NCBI GenBank assembly: GCA_040437565.1
Contig: JBDOQK010000001.1
Span: 744,001 to 808,000 of the forward strand
DNA length: 64,000 nucleotides
Direction: 5' to 3'
From: Albugo candida
Taxonomy: Eukaryota > Oomycota > Peronosporomycetes > Albuginales
Part shown: positions 46,587-58,540 of the stretch, one piece after another
How the letters are laid out: each line of letters begins with the position of its first letter
How positions within the stretch are numbered: position 1 is the first letter of the stretch
Made by a program: the position numbers and the translations under genes
Notes under the pieces: model-generated
Told to the model about the DNA's origin: nothing
The model's database searches: none
What the model saw: the letters and a program-made list of their open reading frames with translations, nothing else

Positions 46587-46829
46587 CTAGTAGCAAACGT
46601 TTCAAGGCGACTGCTACAGTTTGCACAACAAACGGGAAAATTGGTTCAAGTATCCGCCCGTAGGATGAAAGTTTTTATAACTCTGATCGAAGCGAATAAA
46701 AAGTCATTTCTCAGTTGAGCAGAGTGGTCCACGTCATCGATCAGTATGCTCGTCTTTTCGTATTTCAAATGGAGATACGGACAGGCGCTCAATATATTTG
46801 TTTTTGTATTTGTCAATTAGTACTCAAAA

Positions 46830-49800
46830 CTAGCTGCGATTTTTAAGTTTCAGCATGTTTTCACAATAACAACAAAACATCTGGGTTTGTATAAATGCCT
46901 CCAAAAAGACTTGGAATTTGCTCGTTCTCACCACCTGCCAGAGATGTTCTTGGAATTGCTCGTAGTAAAGTTCTCCATTACCATTCTCTTGTGAGTAATT
47001 CAATGAGAAGTCGCTGCACAAGCCAGAAAGAAGGTCGCTGACTTGATTCAAGCAAGAGGCCACATTTGCTTCTTCTTCATCTGATTGCCACGTATTAGTG
47101 ACATTTGCTAAGGTGATGACATGATATTGTCATACCTGTGAGCTCAAACCAAGTGGGCCGCATTTCCAAGTCGGAGCAGTCAAGACTTTGCTTGGCGTCA
47201 TGCAGACACTGCTTTAATTTTTCTCCAATGACGTCTGGGATAGGTGAGAGATTGTATTCGGAGTGGGGTGCTTGCAAAACTCCGTTGTCGATGTTGTAGA
47301 AGAATAGGTCAGGCCACTCGCATGTGGACGAGATTGTATGGCAGCCCACTAAGAACGGGACGGGAGAGTGGAGAAAATCTTTTAGGTGGGATGGAAGTAG
47401 TGGAATAAATGTAAACTACATAAACAGTATTAATAGTTTATTTTGACAACAGCTAATCGTACCTGCCAACGAAATGGCGCCAGAAGCAACACCAAACCAG
47501 CACACACTGCAGACACACAAGCAACATTCTCCCCCATAATCACCATTTGCTTCTCCAGTAACAAAGCTCCTAAAATTTGAACCATACTAGCCGGAGTAAT
47601 AAGGCGAATTGCAATTATAGCTGCCCATCTTTCTGGCGCCAGTTCGGGGCACAGAAATTCCAGTCTATTGCGCGGGAGCCTCACATTGATCCAATTACCG
47701 GGATCTTCAAGCTTCATTGTTTGCATCCTCTCCAGCAACTAGCAACCGCACTCATAGCGAGACATTTAAGCAATTTGGTACAAGTAACTTACCTCCAAAC
47801 ATTCGTAAGAAAGTAACTCAGATACTTCAACCGACTCAGTATCAGTGATTCGACGAAATCGCAAGCTCAAAGGCCGTGTTTTCGATTGAATACGTGTCAA
47901 GCTTTCATGTATACTGATGGAGTCTATCGAAACATAACATTACCAGTCTCAATGTGGAACAAGTAGAAAGTGTATACCTGTCGCGATTCCATTTACTGAC
48001 TCTAAGAAATCACCTACTTGAATGTCTGCGTCAGGTAGACGTATAGCTACCACTTGTAATTTATCAACATTTTTAGTTTGAGTGAAACATTGTTCACTTT
48101 TGTGTGCGCATAGTGTGCTCGGTTTGTTCTCATTCACAATAATAACACCATTTGAAATCTTGCGATTGGGTGCAATAGTATCGAGGTGATGGTTAAAAAA
48201 GCGTTGTTGTCCCACGTCATGCGACGTTATATCAGATGCTTTTGCGAATTCTACTTGTTGATGTTCACCTGACGTCCACTCCACCTATACAAGAAATGGT
48301 AGAGGTACCATAGCACACTATGAAGAATACAGAAACGCACCTTGAAATCTGTATAATTTGTTTCTCTCTTTCCATACTGAATCTCAATGAGCATGCGCAA
48401 TATCTACCGTCGCCAATGCACTTAGCCACAACAAAGGATATACCGTATCAAAAGTCTTCTTACTGTGAAATGCAATCGATAAAATGGATATTTACTTATC
48501 AAGCAATATGACACTGGAGCCAGTAACTTTGTTGCATTTGAATGATAGCATGTTCTTTGATCTTCGTATTTTACCAACACATCTTGCATTATTGCAACAC
48601 AGCAGCCATACAAAATTTCTCCTTTCGCTCCAGTTAATCGAAATATATAGCCGCTCGATACGTTCTGCGTTCATGTAATCAGAATTGATCCCTTTGATAA
48701 TTCAATACGATACCTCCGACACATTCTCGATCAGAGATTTGGCATCCAAAACCCATTGAGTGATCGTAGCTCCACGCAGGACTTTTGCTTCGGTGGGGTC
48801 ACATGCGACCACAGGCACTCCTTTTGGAAAGCAAAAATCCGCGATTGAAGCATCGTAGGCCGAATGCTTCCACACACATGACGTTATTTCTTTGCAATTA
48901 AAATGAGAAAGCGGACGTACCGAAGATGGGTATGCGGAAAGAACACTTGGGTTCCAGAATGCAGATAGCTCTTGATCAGGCACATCAATATCCTCTGGAC
49001 GAAATTGAACACCAGCAACAATCAACTGCTCAAAAATATGCGTTCCCCGCATTTGCATCGAAACAAACAAAGAACGAGCAATATCTTTTTCAAACCGACC
49101 GGGGTTTTGTTTCGTGGCCCAAAGATCTGTCGCATCTGATTTTGTGTATGTCATGCGATATAGAATTCCTCGGAGTCTAGCTTCGCCTTCAGCTGCATCT
49201 AATGTAGATCGTTGGTACTCATCGTGTCGAGATCGTTCACAAACGCCAATTGTTTTTGCACGCGCTGTGCGGACTTCTCTCTTACAAAAATATGTTCGGA
49301 AAGGCGGTAGAAAGCTGTGTTCAGAGACAATTGTGTCTTCAACATTAATTTTGGTGCCAGCAATCGCCTCTTGCTCCACTCTCATCTCAGACGAGAGGAA
49401 AAACTCATCATCGTCCGACATTACTTCGGAATCATCGTCAAAATCGAAAGAGGACAAAGTCGGACTCAGCAAAGTTTCAATTGGATCCAAATCGCTGACA
49501 AAACATCGCAACTGAGTTGACGTATACTTGAGGACATTAGATAGGTACGATTTACCTCGAGATCTTTTTACAATTGATCTCTGGTGAGAGTAGCGTCGAG
49601 TCAGAGATGTTATGAGCGACTGCCGATAGGTCATCGCAATCACGGTCTGATGGCGCTTTATAATGGGGAGACTTTGCGTAACCAGAGAGAGCGTCTAATA
49701 GAGCTCTTGATAATTTTCTTCTTCTTTCTCTTTCAATGTGGTACTGCTCTTTCCATCGCATCGATTCGTACGCTAAAAGAGCAATTTCATCCTAAATACG

Positions 49801-49924
49801 AAACTGAATGAGCATTGAAATATGAAGATCGCATTCTGCATCGGGCCGATTAAGATTCCTTACTCAATCACTTATTTATGCTTACTTTTGCTTGGAGATA
49901 TCGCGTTTTCCAGTCTGTGTCCAT
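46830..49924 (-). CDS. DENN-domain Rab regulator with an inserted PDZ-like segment
   Basis: Ten exons: 49924-49886, 49791-49556, 49494-48714, 48664-48464, 48376-48341, 48284-47978, 47923-47793, 47738-47463, 47415-47136 and 47107-46830; 854 residues. Introns are 47-94 nt except a 28-nt one at 47135-47108. The N-terminus is coiled coil (WKTRYLQAKDEIALLAYESM). The upstream DENN part has FCFPKGVPV, GYIFRLTGAKGEILYG and APVSYCLISKYPF. The core DENN part has LPRNRLEFLCPELAPERW-type and LLEKQMVIMGENV blocks and TFIPLLPSHLKDFLHSP. The end has FQVFLEAFIQTQMF. DENN proteins act as exchange factors for Rab GTPases. Between the two DENN parts, IQVGDFLESVNGIATDSIS resembles a PDZ fold. The small exon 48376-48341 is the least certain. 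Confidence 0.85.
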
Positions 49925-50097
49925 TAGAAACTACTAAGTTCGTTTTTTTGCCACCTCATTGAGTATTGAGTGGCACAAAAAGACGATTGCTTTTTATTGT
50001 CTTTAATTGTTGGTCATAATTCTAACGCTGCTGTATAGTGACGTCTATTTAGATCACGTATACTGATATAATGGATACCTCATGTGTTCGCTTGTGG

Positions 50098-50582
50098 TTA
50101 TAATTCATCATGTGTGTCGCTCTTGAACCATCGAGTCCACGGCTGGAAGAAACCGAGCAACGCAAAACCAGCCAAGAATATGAAGGACAGTCTACAAGCA
50201 ATGTCATTCTTTTGCACACAAGCGAATAGGTATCGCTACTTACATTGCTTTCAATTGATTATACTTTGCCACGTCTTGATGGAAACGATCGAGAGCTGCT
50301 TCAATCTCAACGATCCGCTTTTCAATAAGCTCTTTTCGTTCGGACGTCAATCTCCCCTCTTTTATTTCATTTTCTTTCAACTTGTTATCTTTCCATAGTA
50401 GAGTCCGATAATTACGAAGTTCAGTACGCGCCAATGTGACCGCTCGAGCACTTTTCGAAGACTTGAGTACGAAAAGTTGAGAAACAATACGTTCGTAATA
50501 CTAGTTCTACCTTATTGGAAGTGTATTTCTTAAACTCGTTGTCAAACTTCTCCACAGTCCGATCCCACGTCGCATCGTCCAT
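50098..50582 (-). CDS. Small tail-anchored coiled-coil protein ending in HDEL
   Basis: Three exons: 50582-50512, 50450-50244 and 50191-50098, with introns of 61 and 52 nt, 123 residues. The first 90 residues are one charged helix (ELRNYRTLLWKDNKLKENEI, EIEAALDRFHQDVAKY). One hydrophobic segment follows (ILSFIFLAGFALLGFF), then PWTRWFKSDTHDEL and the stop. The single C-terminal anchor fits a tail-anchored protein with the tail in the ER lumen, and the last four residues are an ER retrieval signal. It resembles the general plan of CCDC167-like proteins, but I would not assign the family. Confidence 0.75.
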
Positions 50583-51057
50583 GTTTGCACAATTTTCGCC
50601 AATGAAACGTCTGTGAACATGCCTTAACTATTAACCAAAGGCGAGTTGCATACACCCACAACATCAGTCACTAAGAGTGCGATATAGTGATATAGAGATA
50701 AAGGGACAACATCGTCTCAAAATGTCGCACGAGTCATATTCAATTCACGACTTTAGCCTCCCGATAAAGTGACGGAGCACCGTGATTTTTTCCCCGTGAG
50801 TAATAAACAATCAAATCGGCAACTGCACATCAATGATGCTCCCTCGACATTTTCTCTCCCAATCGCGTTTGAAACACCGTAAAAGTATCAAAATATGTAC
50901 GTTTCATGCAAGCACTTTACTCAAAAACACGCATCCACTGCTTAACATTCATCAGTATACTATACAGACACTACATCTCGGACTCTACTTTTATTCGAGT
51001 CTGGGATACTATCGTACTCTCACACTACTTGACAAACAAGTGTATAACCTTACTGGG
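50583..51057. promoter_or_regulatory. Divergent intergenic region upstream of the GPCR-PIPK gene
   Basis: 475 bp between divergent start codons. From 50833 the receptor frame is open upstream of the chosen start at 51058, but those codons show no family similarity, so they are treated as 5' UTR. No named motif seen. Confidence 0.4.
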
Positions 51058-54000
51058 ATGGAGTCTCCTACGCGACGTGAAACACCGCTATTAGAATCGT
51101 ATTCCTATCAGAGTACATCCACACCCATCACAAATATCAATCGGACATGCAGTGGGATAACAGTTGATTCCGAACATAATGCAACGTTTTTGTCCGATTA
51201 CTCTAACGACATTGGCCAATCCCGGCTGTGTATTAAGGAGATTGAAACCCCAGATACTCTACCTGGATACCCAGGATTGGGCGCCGATGACCTCAAGGGT
51301 ACTCCACATAGCACCACAAGCGTGGACAGCGGCCACCACTATCATTTCTCCTCACAAAATATCGATGATTCAAAGCATCCTTTCACAATAAGTACGGGAA
51401 TGCGACCAACAAGCTCAAATGCGCCGGGTTTTGCTGCTAGCTCTATCATCCGACTCATCAATAAGGATATGACACAGCAGTTTCATGGAAGAGCGCCCGC
51501 AAATTCATCATCAGGAGCCAAAATTGACTGGTTCGGAAACCGAAAAGCACAAGTCCTTGGTCTTTGCACGACATTTGCATTTCTTGCAATCGCGATTGCC
51601 TTGTCTTCATATCGCTGGATAGGTCTTATTGTTGGATCCATAAATACTATCTGCTGTGGCTCTGCTGTGGTAGCAACGTATTTTCGCAAGAAACAGTGGC
51701 ATCAACATCCGAATCCGATCGTACGAAATCGTGCCATTTTAGGCATATTTTTAGCCATTTGCTTGCTACTCAACGTTTGGCTTGATTATTCCGTTGGAAG
51801 TGCACACAATGAACATTGCCAACGCTTGGCTGGGATGACTGAGTTTTTCTTCTTTACGTCCGAGGCTTGGGGTCTTGTGATGGCTTGCGACTTGTACTTT
51901 TCCGTAAGACTCGATTGTCCGTCAACTTGACTGAATGCTGATGTTTATGATTTGTAGCTGAATTCTCCATTCACAAGTTACAAACGAATGATGCGGTTCT
52001 ATCATCTTTGGGTGTGGCTTGGAGGTACACATACTTGGTATACAGTTGCTTGGATATCGCACTCAATGATTTTGTAGGTGTTTTGGTCGGAGGTATGACA
52101 TGGAGTATTAGAGGAGCCGGTGGATTTTTTACGGTAGATGGACAGTCTTTGAAATACGGAAGCTCGTTGTCTACAGTCGTTGGGTTCTGCATGGCATCGT
52201 CTCGAATATGCTGTCCAGAAGGTCATTTCTGTGGTGGAGATCATCATGCGACTTGTGGGGACGGCGCCACATTTTTGACGACTCAAAAATGGTAATTCCT
52301 TTCATTATGCATCCTATAGATGACCTTAATTTTCTTCCTTCAGGCCGTGGGTTCTCATCTACTCATTTGTAATTGTCGTGTTGATTGCATCTGTCTGGTA
52401 CGATATTTGGTCACTCTTGTATCAGATCGAGCTCATTCGTTGCATTTTCAGGGTACTGATATTAGCATGGCATCGACTCTACTTGCATGGTGTCCCCAAA
52501 ACATATAATATTCGTCTTCGTGTTCTGAGTTACATCTCTTTGTAAGCTATTCATTCCCTTTCGAATGAATTATACAACAGACTAATGTTGCCTGTAGCTT
52601 CACTGGAGCATGCGTCTTTTATTGGCTCCTCTTATTACTAGTATATATGTCGGCATACTTTACGGCGACAAGGTCCACCCAAACACCCAACTTGGTTCAA
52701 CTCGCTCAAGTGTTTCGGCAAATCATGGCGTTTTTGATAGCTTCTAAAGGATATTTGGATTATGTTATCTGGTTCGCGATAAATAATACAAAAACGACGC
52801 ACTCTCCCTATCGGACACATGACAGCTCCAACGCGGATTGTGGCCTCTCAAATGGACGGAATCGTTTTGCTGAGACGGCTGAAGTAGAAGTGGATCTGAG
52901 TCCACAAGTGAATATGGCGCTCCGTTCAGAAATTCTGTACTATACGACTTCAGGAATCAAAGCTTCAATTCAAAGCTGCAAGGATGAAGAAATTCAGATT
53001 CCAATTTTTGGAGAAAACGAAAAGGTTTAGCAAGTTCACTTGTGGGTTGTAGTGTTGATTAACCATCAATTCTGAGCAGAAATTGGTCAAATTCTGGTCG
53101 TTTTGTCCCCTTTCGTTTCGAAATATTCGCAAAAGTTTCGGAATCACGGATCACGATTACTTGCGAATGTTTGGGGCAACAACGAAGGAACAATTCAGTG
53201 AAGGTCGAAGTGGCGCTTTTATGTTTTTTACGGGTGATGAACAATTGATCGTGAAAACAATGTCGCATGAGGAATGCAGTTTTCTTCGAAAAATTGCCCC
53301 TCAGTATGAGCACTACGTCACACAAAACAGCGACACATTGATGACGCGCTTTTATGGCTGTCACGCGGTTTCACTATACGGAAATGTATATTATTTTGTG
53401 GTTATGGGCAACATATTTGCCGAGGCACAGGTATGATAGGTTACTATTTGCACCATACGATTTACTGATGACTTGTACAGGTCATCCATCATCGTTACGA
53501 TATCAAAGGCTCGTGGGTGGATCGAAACGCAAAGGTGCCCAAGACCGGCGACAAGACAACTTGTCGATACTGTAATGCTTCCTATACGTTTGGATTTAAA
53601 AAGAATCAAGAGTGTGGAGACGGGGTACACTTCCACGAGCCTAATATTGTGTTGAAAGACAATGATCTGATGACAAAGGTTTGGATCAGATTTCGTACCT
53701 AGATTGATAGAGATGACTGACGGTGTATCTAGATCCGTATTAACCTGACGCAAGCGAATCGAATATATGACCAAATCATTCAAGACAGTGATTTTTTATG
53801 TGAGCAAGGAATAATGGATTACAGCGTGCTGATGGGTGTACAGAGTTGTGAATATTATGTGGATTCTAATCAAGAGAATAATCCCAAATTATCCGTGAAG
53901 CAAGGCTCCATTCACTCACACGAGGCTACTAGTGTTACAGGACCGTCCTTATATCATTTTGGGATCATTGACATTTTACAGCAATGGTACAGTAGCTATT

Positions 54001-54312
54001 TGGACATTCATCGAATCTTGCCACTAACATTTCTATTTCAAAATGTATAGGACTTTACAAAAGCAATTTGAAAGATTTTGCAAATGTCAAATCAAACGAA
54101 AAGATCCCGACGGAGTTTCGGCTATGCCCCCAAAATCGTACAAATTTCGATTCCAGCAGCGGATGTCGCGAATTTTTGCATTAGAACGTCTTCAAGTAGC
54201 TCCAACCTTCCATAGACACCATCCAGCGTTAGTAGAAATCATTGATCAAAGCGAATTTTCAGCCACGCGTTTAGGCGCGACAATGGGCATGTCTTGCGGC
54301 ATTGCCGAGTAG
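51058..54312 (+). CDS. Seven-transmembrane receptor fused to a phosphatidylinositol phosphate kinase (GPCR-PIPK)
   Basis: Nine exons: 51058-51903, 51958-52024, 52078-52291, 52344-52541, 52598-53024, 53080-53430, 53481-53678, 53733-53986 and 54051-54312; introns 50-64 nt, 938 residues. A serine-rich N-terminus of about 160 residues precedes membrane helices (VLGLCTTFAFLAIAIAL, WIGLIVGSINTICCG, AILGIFLAICLLLNVWL, WVLIYSFVIVVLIASVW, VFYWLLLLLVYM). The last is followed by IMAFLIASKGYLDYVIWF, typical of this family. The kinase has SGAFMFFTGDEQLIVKTM, YDIKGSWVDR, IMDYSVLMGV, FGIIDILQQW and SAMPPKSYKFRF. This fusion occurs in oomycetes and as RpkA in Dictyostelium. It probably makes PIP2 in response to an unknown ligand. 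A partial copy at 54684-55515 is an artefact. Confidence 0.95.
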
Positions 54313-54459
54313 AAATTTAGTGTAAATACTAGTCCATAAAATGTAGCTCTTTTATCCAATCATGGTACATAGAATGCTCTGAGCACATTTCCAATTAAAG
54401 AGATGGCTTTGATTGCATTCATCCTTTTAGTCCAATCATAAAGACTAGTTCCGGGAGGC

Positions 54460-54575
54460 ATGAAGGTTGAATGCAAATTTTACGACGACAAATTTCGTGC
54501 GTTAACGTTACTCATGATAGGCGACTTCTCCAAAAGTGAAAGCGATATGCGTATTGGATAGTGAAGGAACGCGTG
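54460..54575 (+). CDS. COPZ: Zeta-COP 5' end, false partial copy
   Basis: Identical to 55663-55778 (first exon and start of exon 2), cut by the gap at 54576. An artefact. Confidence 0.88.
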
Positions 54576-54683
54576 NNNNNNNNNNNNNNNNNNNNNNNNN
54601 NNNNNNNNNNNNNNNNNNNNNNNNNNNNNNNNNNNNNNNNNNNNNNNNNNNNNNNNNNNNNNNNNNNNNNNNNNNTTGTACAG

Positions 54684-55515
54684 GTCATCCATCATCGTTA
54701 CGATATCAAAGGCTCGTGGGTGGATCGAAACGCAAAGGTGCCCAAGACCGGCGACAAGACAACTTGTCGATACTGTAATGCTTCCTATACGTTTGGATTT
54801 AAAAAGAATCAAGAGTGTGGAGACGGGGTACACTTCCACGAGCCTAATATTGTGTTGAAAGACAATGATCTGATGACAAAGGTTTGGATCAGATTTCGTA
54901 CCTAGATTGATAGAGATGACTGACGGTGTATCTAGATCCGTATTAACCTGACGCAAGCGAATCGAATATATGACCAAATCATTCAAGACAGTGATTTTTT
55001 ATGTGAGCAAGGAATAATGGATTACAGCGTGCTGATGGGTGTACAGAGTTGTGAATATTATGTGGATTCTAATCAAGAGAATAATCCCAAATTATCCGTG
55101 AAGCAAGGCTCCATTCACTCACACGAGGCTACTAGTGTTACAGGACCGTCCTTATATCATTTTGGGATCATTGACATTTTACAGCAATGGTACAGTAGCT
55201 ATTTGGACATTCATCGAATCTTGCCACTAACATTTCTATTTCAAAATGTATAGGACTTTACAAAAGCAATTTGAAAGATTTTGCAAATGTCAAATCAAAC
55301 GAAAAGATCCCGACGGAGTTTCGGCTATGCCCCCAAAATCGTACAAATTTCGATTCCAGCAGCGGATGTCGCGAATTTTTGCATTAGAACGTCTTCAAGT
55401 AGCTCCAACCTTCCATAGACACCATCCAGCGTTAGTAGAAATCATTGATCAAAGCGAATTTTCAGCCACGCGTTTAGGCGCGACAATGGGCATGTCTTGC
55501 GGCATTGCCGAGTAG
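54684..55515 (+). CDS. GPCR-PIPK 3' end, false partial copy
   Basis: Identical to 53481-54312 (last three exons and their introns). It begins at the gap edge with no upstream exons. An artefact. Confidence 0.9.
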
Positions 55516-55662
55516 AAATTTAGTGTAAATACTAGTCCATAAAATGTAGCTCTTTTATCCAATCATGGTACATAGAATGCTCTGAGCACATTTCCAATTA
55601 AAGAGATGGCTTTGATTGCATTCATCCTTTTAGTCCAATCATAAAGACTAGTTCCGGGAGGC

Positions 55663-56560
55663 ATGAAGGTTGAATGCAAATTTTACGACGACAAATTTCG
55701 TGCGTTAACGTTACTCATGATAGGCGACTTCTCCAAAAGTGAAAGCGATATGCGTATTGGATAGTGAAGGAACGCGTGTTTGTGCGAAATATTATGATAA
55801 GTCTTATAAAACACTTAGAGATCAGTTGACTCTGGAGAAAAAGCTGCATAATAAGACCAAGAATTCAAATGCTCGGGCAGAAGGTATGCATCACGACTAG
55901 AGGTAGAACAAACTCAGCATTATATCTAGCGGACATTATCCTCGTTGAGAATATCCTGAGTGTCTATCGGAGTGGATCAGACGTTACAATCCACGCCATC
56001 GGAGCATCCTCAGAGGTGATCAATCGGAAAAAGTATGGAAAGTATACTAAATGCTTTAGTGCTTTAGAATGAGATTTTACTGCTACAAGTATTGGACGCG
56101 ACTTACAACGCTATTAACACACTACTCAAGTATGTAATCATATCCTGCATGGGATTATGATCTGATGGAAGTGTAGACCTCGCATGGATCGCCACATGAT
56201 GCTTGAAAATATCGAGCTTGTGTTATTGACCCTGGATGAGGTTGTGGACGGAGGGTACGTCATTGCTCATCTACACCAATTAGAAAGCCGTTGAGCATGT
56301 GATGTAGTGTGATTCTCGAGTTGGATGCTTCTCTTATCGCTAAGCGAGTTCTCATGCGGGTACATTTCTTCACTTTGAAAAGTCAATCTATAGCTAAGTT
56401 GACCAATTTCAGGGATCCGAACAAGACGTACCAACATCAGAACTCACGATCTCACAGGTGCTGACACGTATACGCCGATGTGATTGTATTCACTTCATCA
56501 TTATTATAGGCGCTGGCAACTGCTCGAGAGCAATTCACTCGCTCATTCCGAGGAAATTAG
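55663..56560 (+). CDS. COPZ: Coatomer subunit zeta
   Basis: The small adaptor-like subunit of COPI coats for Golgi-to-ER traffic. Eight exons: 55663-55668 (MK), 55724-55883, 55930-56015, 56068-56129, 56177-56254, 56308-56359, 56413-56457 and 56510-56560; introns 46-55 nt, 179 residues, the family length. The product has VKAICVLDSEGTRVCAKYYD, NKTKNSNARAEADIILVE, YRSGSDVTIHAIGASSE, LLQVLDATYNAINTLLK, MLENIELVLLTLDEVVDGG, VILELDASLI and SQALATAREQFTRSFRG. The tiny first exon is inferred from frame and a standard 55-nt intron. It sits downstream of the GPCR-PIPK gene on the same strand. Confidence 0.93.
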
Positions 56561-56637
56561 TGTGACTTAACAAATCAAAAACTTTCCACTAAATACATTT
56601 GCTCTTGTTAAGTAATTAAATATCACGGTCGACAAAA

Positions 56638-57509
56638 ATGCGACAATTATTCCGCTTACGTTTTAGTGCGCTTCCACGCCGCGCGCTCTTTCGCTCTTAC
56701 TCGTACCCTCCTCATGAGATTGTCGGTCTTCCAGGTTCAGATTTTACTTGTGATATGTGAGGGCGTCTTAATCTTTCATCGTAGCACTTTCACCGACTAT
56801 GGATCATGGAAATCTCGCGAAATGGAGGCTGAAAGAAGGCGATCGAATCAATTCCGGGGACGTAATTTGCGAAGTGGAGACGGATAAAGCCGTACGTTTG
56901 CATGCGCATAGAAATGAGTGACTATACAGCTGTTAGGTTGTGGATTTCGAGGCACAAGACGATATGTTTTTAGCCAGGATTCTGGTACCAGAAGGCACGG
57001 AACAGATCTCAGTTGGTCAGCCAATTATGGTCACCTGCGAAGAAGAGGAAGACGTCGCAAAATTTGCTGATTTCAAGCTACAGGACGAGGAAAAGTCTCC
57101 TTCGAAGGAAGTCGGCGGCCCACAGATGGACTCATCGTCGAATAATACTCAACATGTACATTCGTCTAGTCCTCCGAAAATTGCTGAAAGCGCTCAGCCT
57201 CCCCCGACTCAAACTACGGCGAGTTCCCATTTGGAACCGCAGAAAGTTGAGACAGCTTCTCCGCGTACGGTGTCTAAAGAGACAAAGCAGCCATCGAACG
57301 AAGGAGCTTCGCAGTCGCCATCTCCGAGGTTGATCGAAAGCTGGGGATTGGGGGTGAAGGATAGCCCTCTGGCATTCAGGTTCGTGAATCACCACTTTTG
57401 ACTTACAGCTTTGTAATCTTCTTTTAGTTTGGCTCAGAAGCAGCAAGAGTATGTTGAAAAGTATGGATTCACAGGAAGTTTTCCCATCACCTTCAAACAA
57501 CATTCCTAG
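56638..57509 (+). CDS. Short mitochondrial lipoyl-domain protein related to pyruvate dehydrogenase E2 / E3-binding protein
   Basis: Four exons: 56638-56734, 56785-56891, 56937-57379 and 57428-57509; introns 45-50 nt, 242 residues. The N-terminus ([19 protein letters not shown]) is a good mitochondrial presequence. The lipoyl domain has [19 protein letters not shown] and [13 protein letters not shown], with the lipoylated Lys in ETDKA, followed by [21 protein letters not shown] Pro/Ser/Thr-rich linker leads to [20 protein letters not shown] and a stop. No catalytic acyltransferase domain (HxxxDG) follows, and the next 77 bp meet the convergent EF-hand gene. It is therefore an E3-binding-protein-like subunit or a truncated E2. 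The linker-end motif could be a reduced subunit-binding helix. Confidence 0.85.
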
Positions 57510-57586
57510 TGTGTTGTGGACTCCCTTGAGAGACTGGTTGAAGACGATATAAATCATATATTGAGCCCGTTAGAATCCCATTCACT

Positions 57587-58540
57587 TCAATGTGTTGCGA
57601 CTGGAAGGACATGTGCCGCTGATCGCACTTTTTCCAAATGATTTAGCACTCCAAGTGCATCGACCGTCAAAAAATCGAATATGCGAGAATGTTTGCTATC
57701 AAGCGCCTAAGCTCAAAAAGCTTAGTCTTTTCCGACTTGGAAGACGCACGAGAAGTAAACGTACTTGATATTCTTTCAGATCTACGAGCTCATTGTTGTC
57801 CACGTCAGCTTCCAGAAATGTTCGCTCCACAATTTTCGATATCTGTTGATCTGATAAACTCATCCCCGCTTCTGCATCGAACCGTCATTCCGTGACCATA
57901 TCCAAGAGCGGCCATATTACGTACCTCTGCATTCTGTTAGGCACGATCGCAACAAGTCTGTCGTCATTTTTTTCGTGATGTAGCCGGATGCGTCCAAATC
58001 CAGCAAATGAAAAGAAAGTATCAACTTTTGCTCGCGAGTGGCTTTTCGGCTGAGAAGCGCGAGTCCACGTGTGAGCGAGTCAAAAGTAATCTATACAGAA
58101 AATTTTGGTCATTACCATACAATCACTGAATTCATATAACGTACATAGCCTTGACCAGAGACGTCAAAGATCGCATACAGTCGGTTGACGTACAAACTGT
58201 TAGGATTGGCGGCTAGGAACCTATAGAATTCGTCTTCAGAAATAATGATCGTTTCTTGCTCATTTTGTCCCAGTAAACTCGTTAAATGATTTCGAATCGC
58301 GTTGATTTCCTGGTTCGATAAGATACTGCCCACATCCAATTGATTCAAGCAGTCTTCTAATAGAACGCTCGCCGAAACGTCACGCGCTTTGGTGGGCGAT
58401 TTCGTGACGTTCATTGGTTCAATTGCGTGTGGTTGCTTGGGACTGTCTACCTCGTCTCGCATGGAAGATGACGTTTGCTTCGATACCTTTTTCGTTTCAT
58501 CATGTCCGCTTTTTCGACCTTTTGAATGTTTGTTTCCCAT
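57587..58540 (-). CDS. EF-hand protein with an N-myristoylation-type start
   Basis: Four exons: 58540-58127, 58090-57925, 57871-57765 and 57706-57587; introns 36, 53 and 58 nt, 268 residues. MGNKHSKGRKSGHDE has Gly2 and Lys/Ser spacing suited to N-myristoylation. After a Lys/Ser-rich stretch come helices and EF-hand-like loops: FDVSGQGYVRY, LLDLDASGYITKKM (D-x-D-x-S-G) and EADVDNNELVDLKEY (D-x-D-x-N-x-L). It resembles calcineurin B-like or other membrane-anchored calcium sensors. The 36-nt first intron is unusually short but needed to keep the frame. Convergent with the lipoyl-domain gene. Confidence 0.85.

Larger units (their letters stand above)
53473..55778. repeat. False duplication flanking a gap (1103 bp x2)
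   Basis: 53473-54575 and 54676-55778 are identical by reading, around 100 N (54576-54675). The unit covers the last three exons of the GPCR-PIPK gene and the first exons of zeta-COP. Neither gene is duplicated in full; each is complete once. Confidence 0.93.

Noticed and set aside
57689-57895. Plus-strand open frame after the lipoyl-domain gene, possible missing E2 exon
   Set aside because: It is antisense to exons of the EF-hand gene, and no E2 catalytic motif is present.
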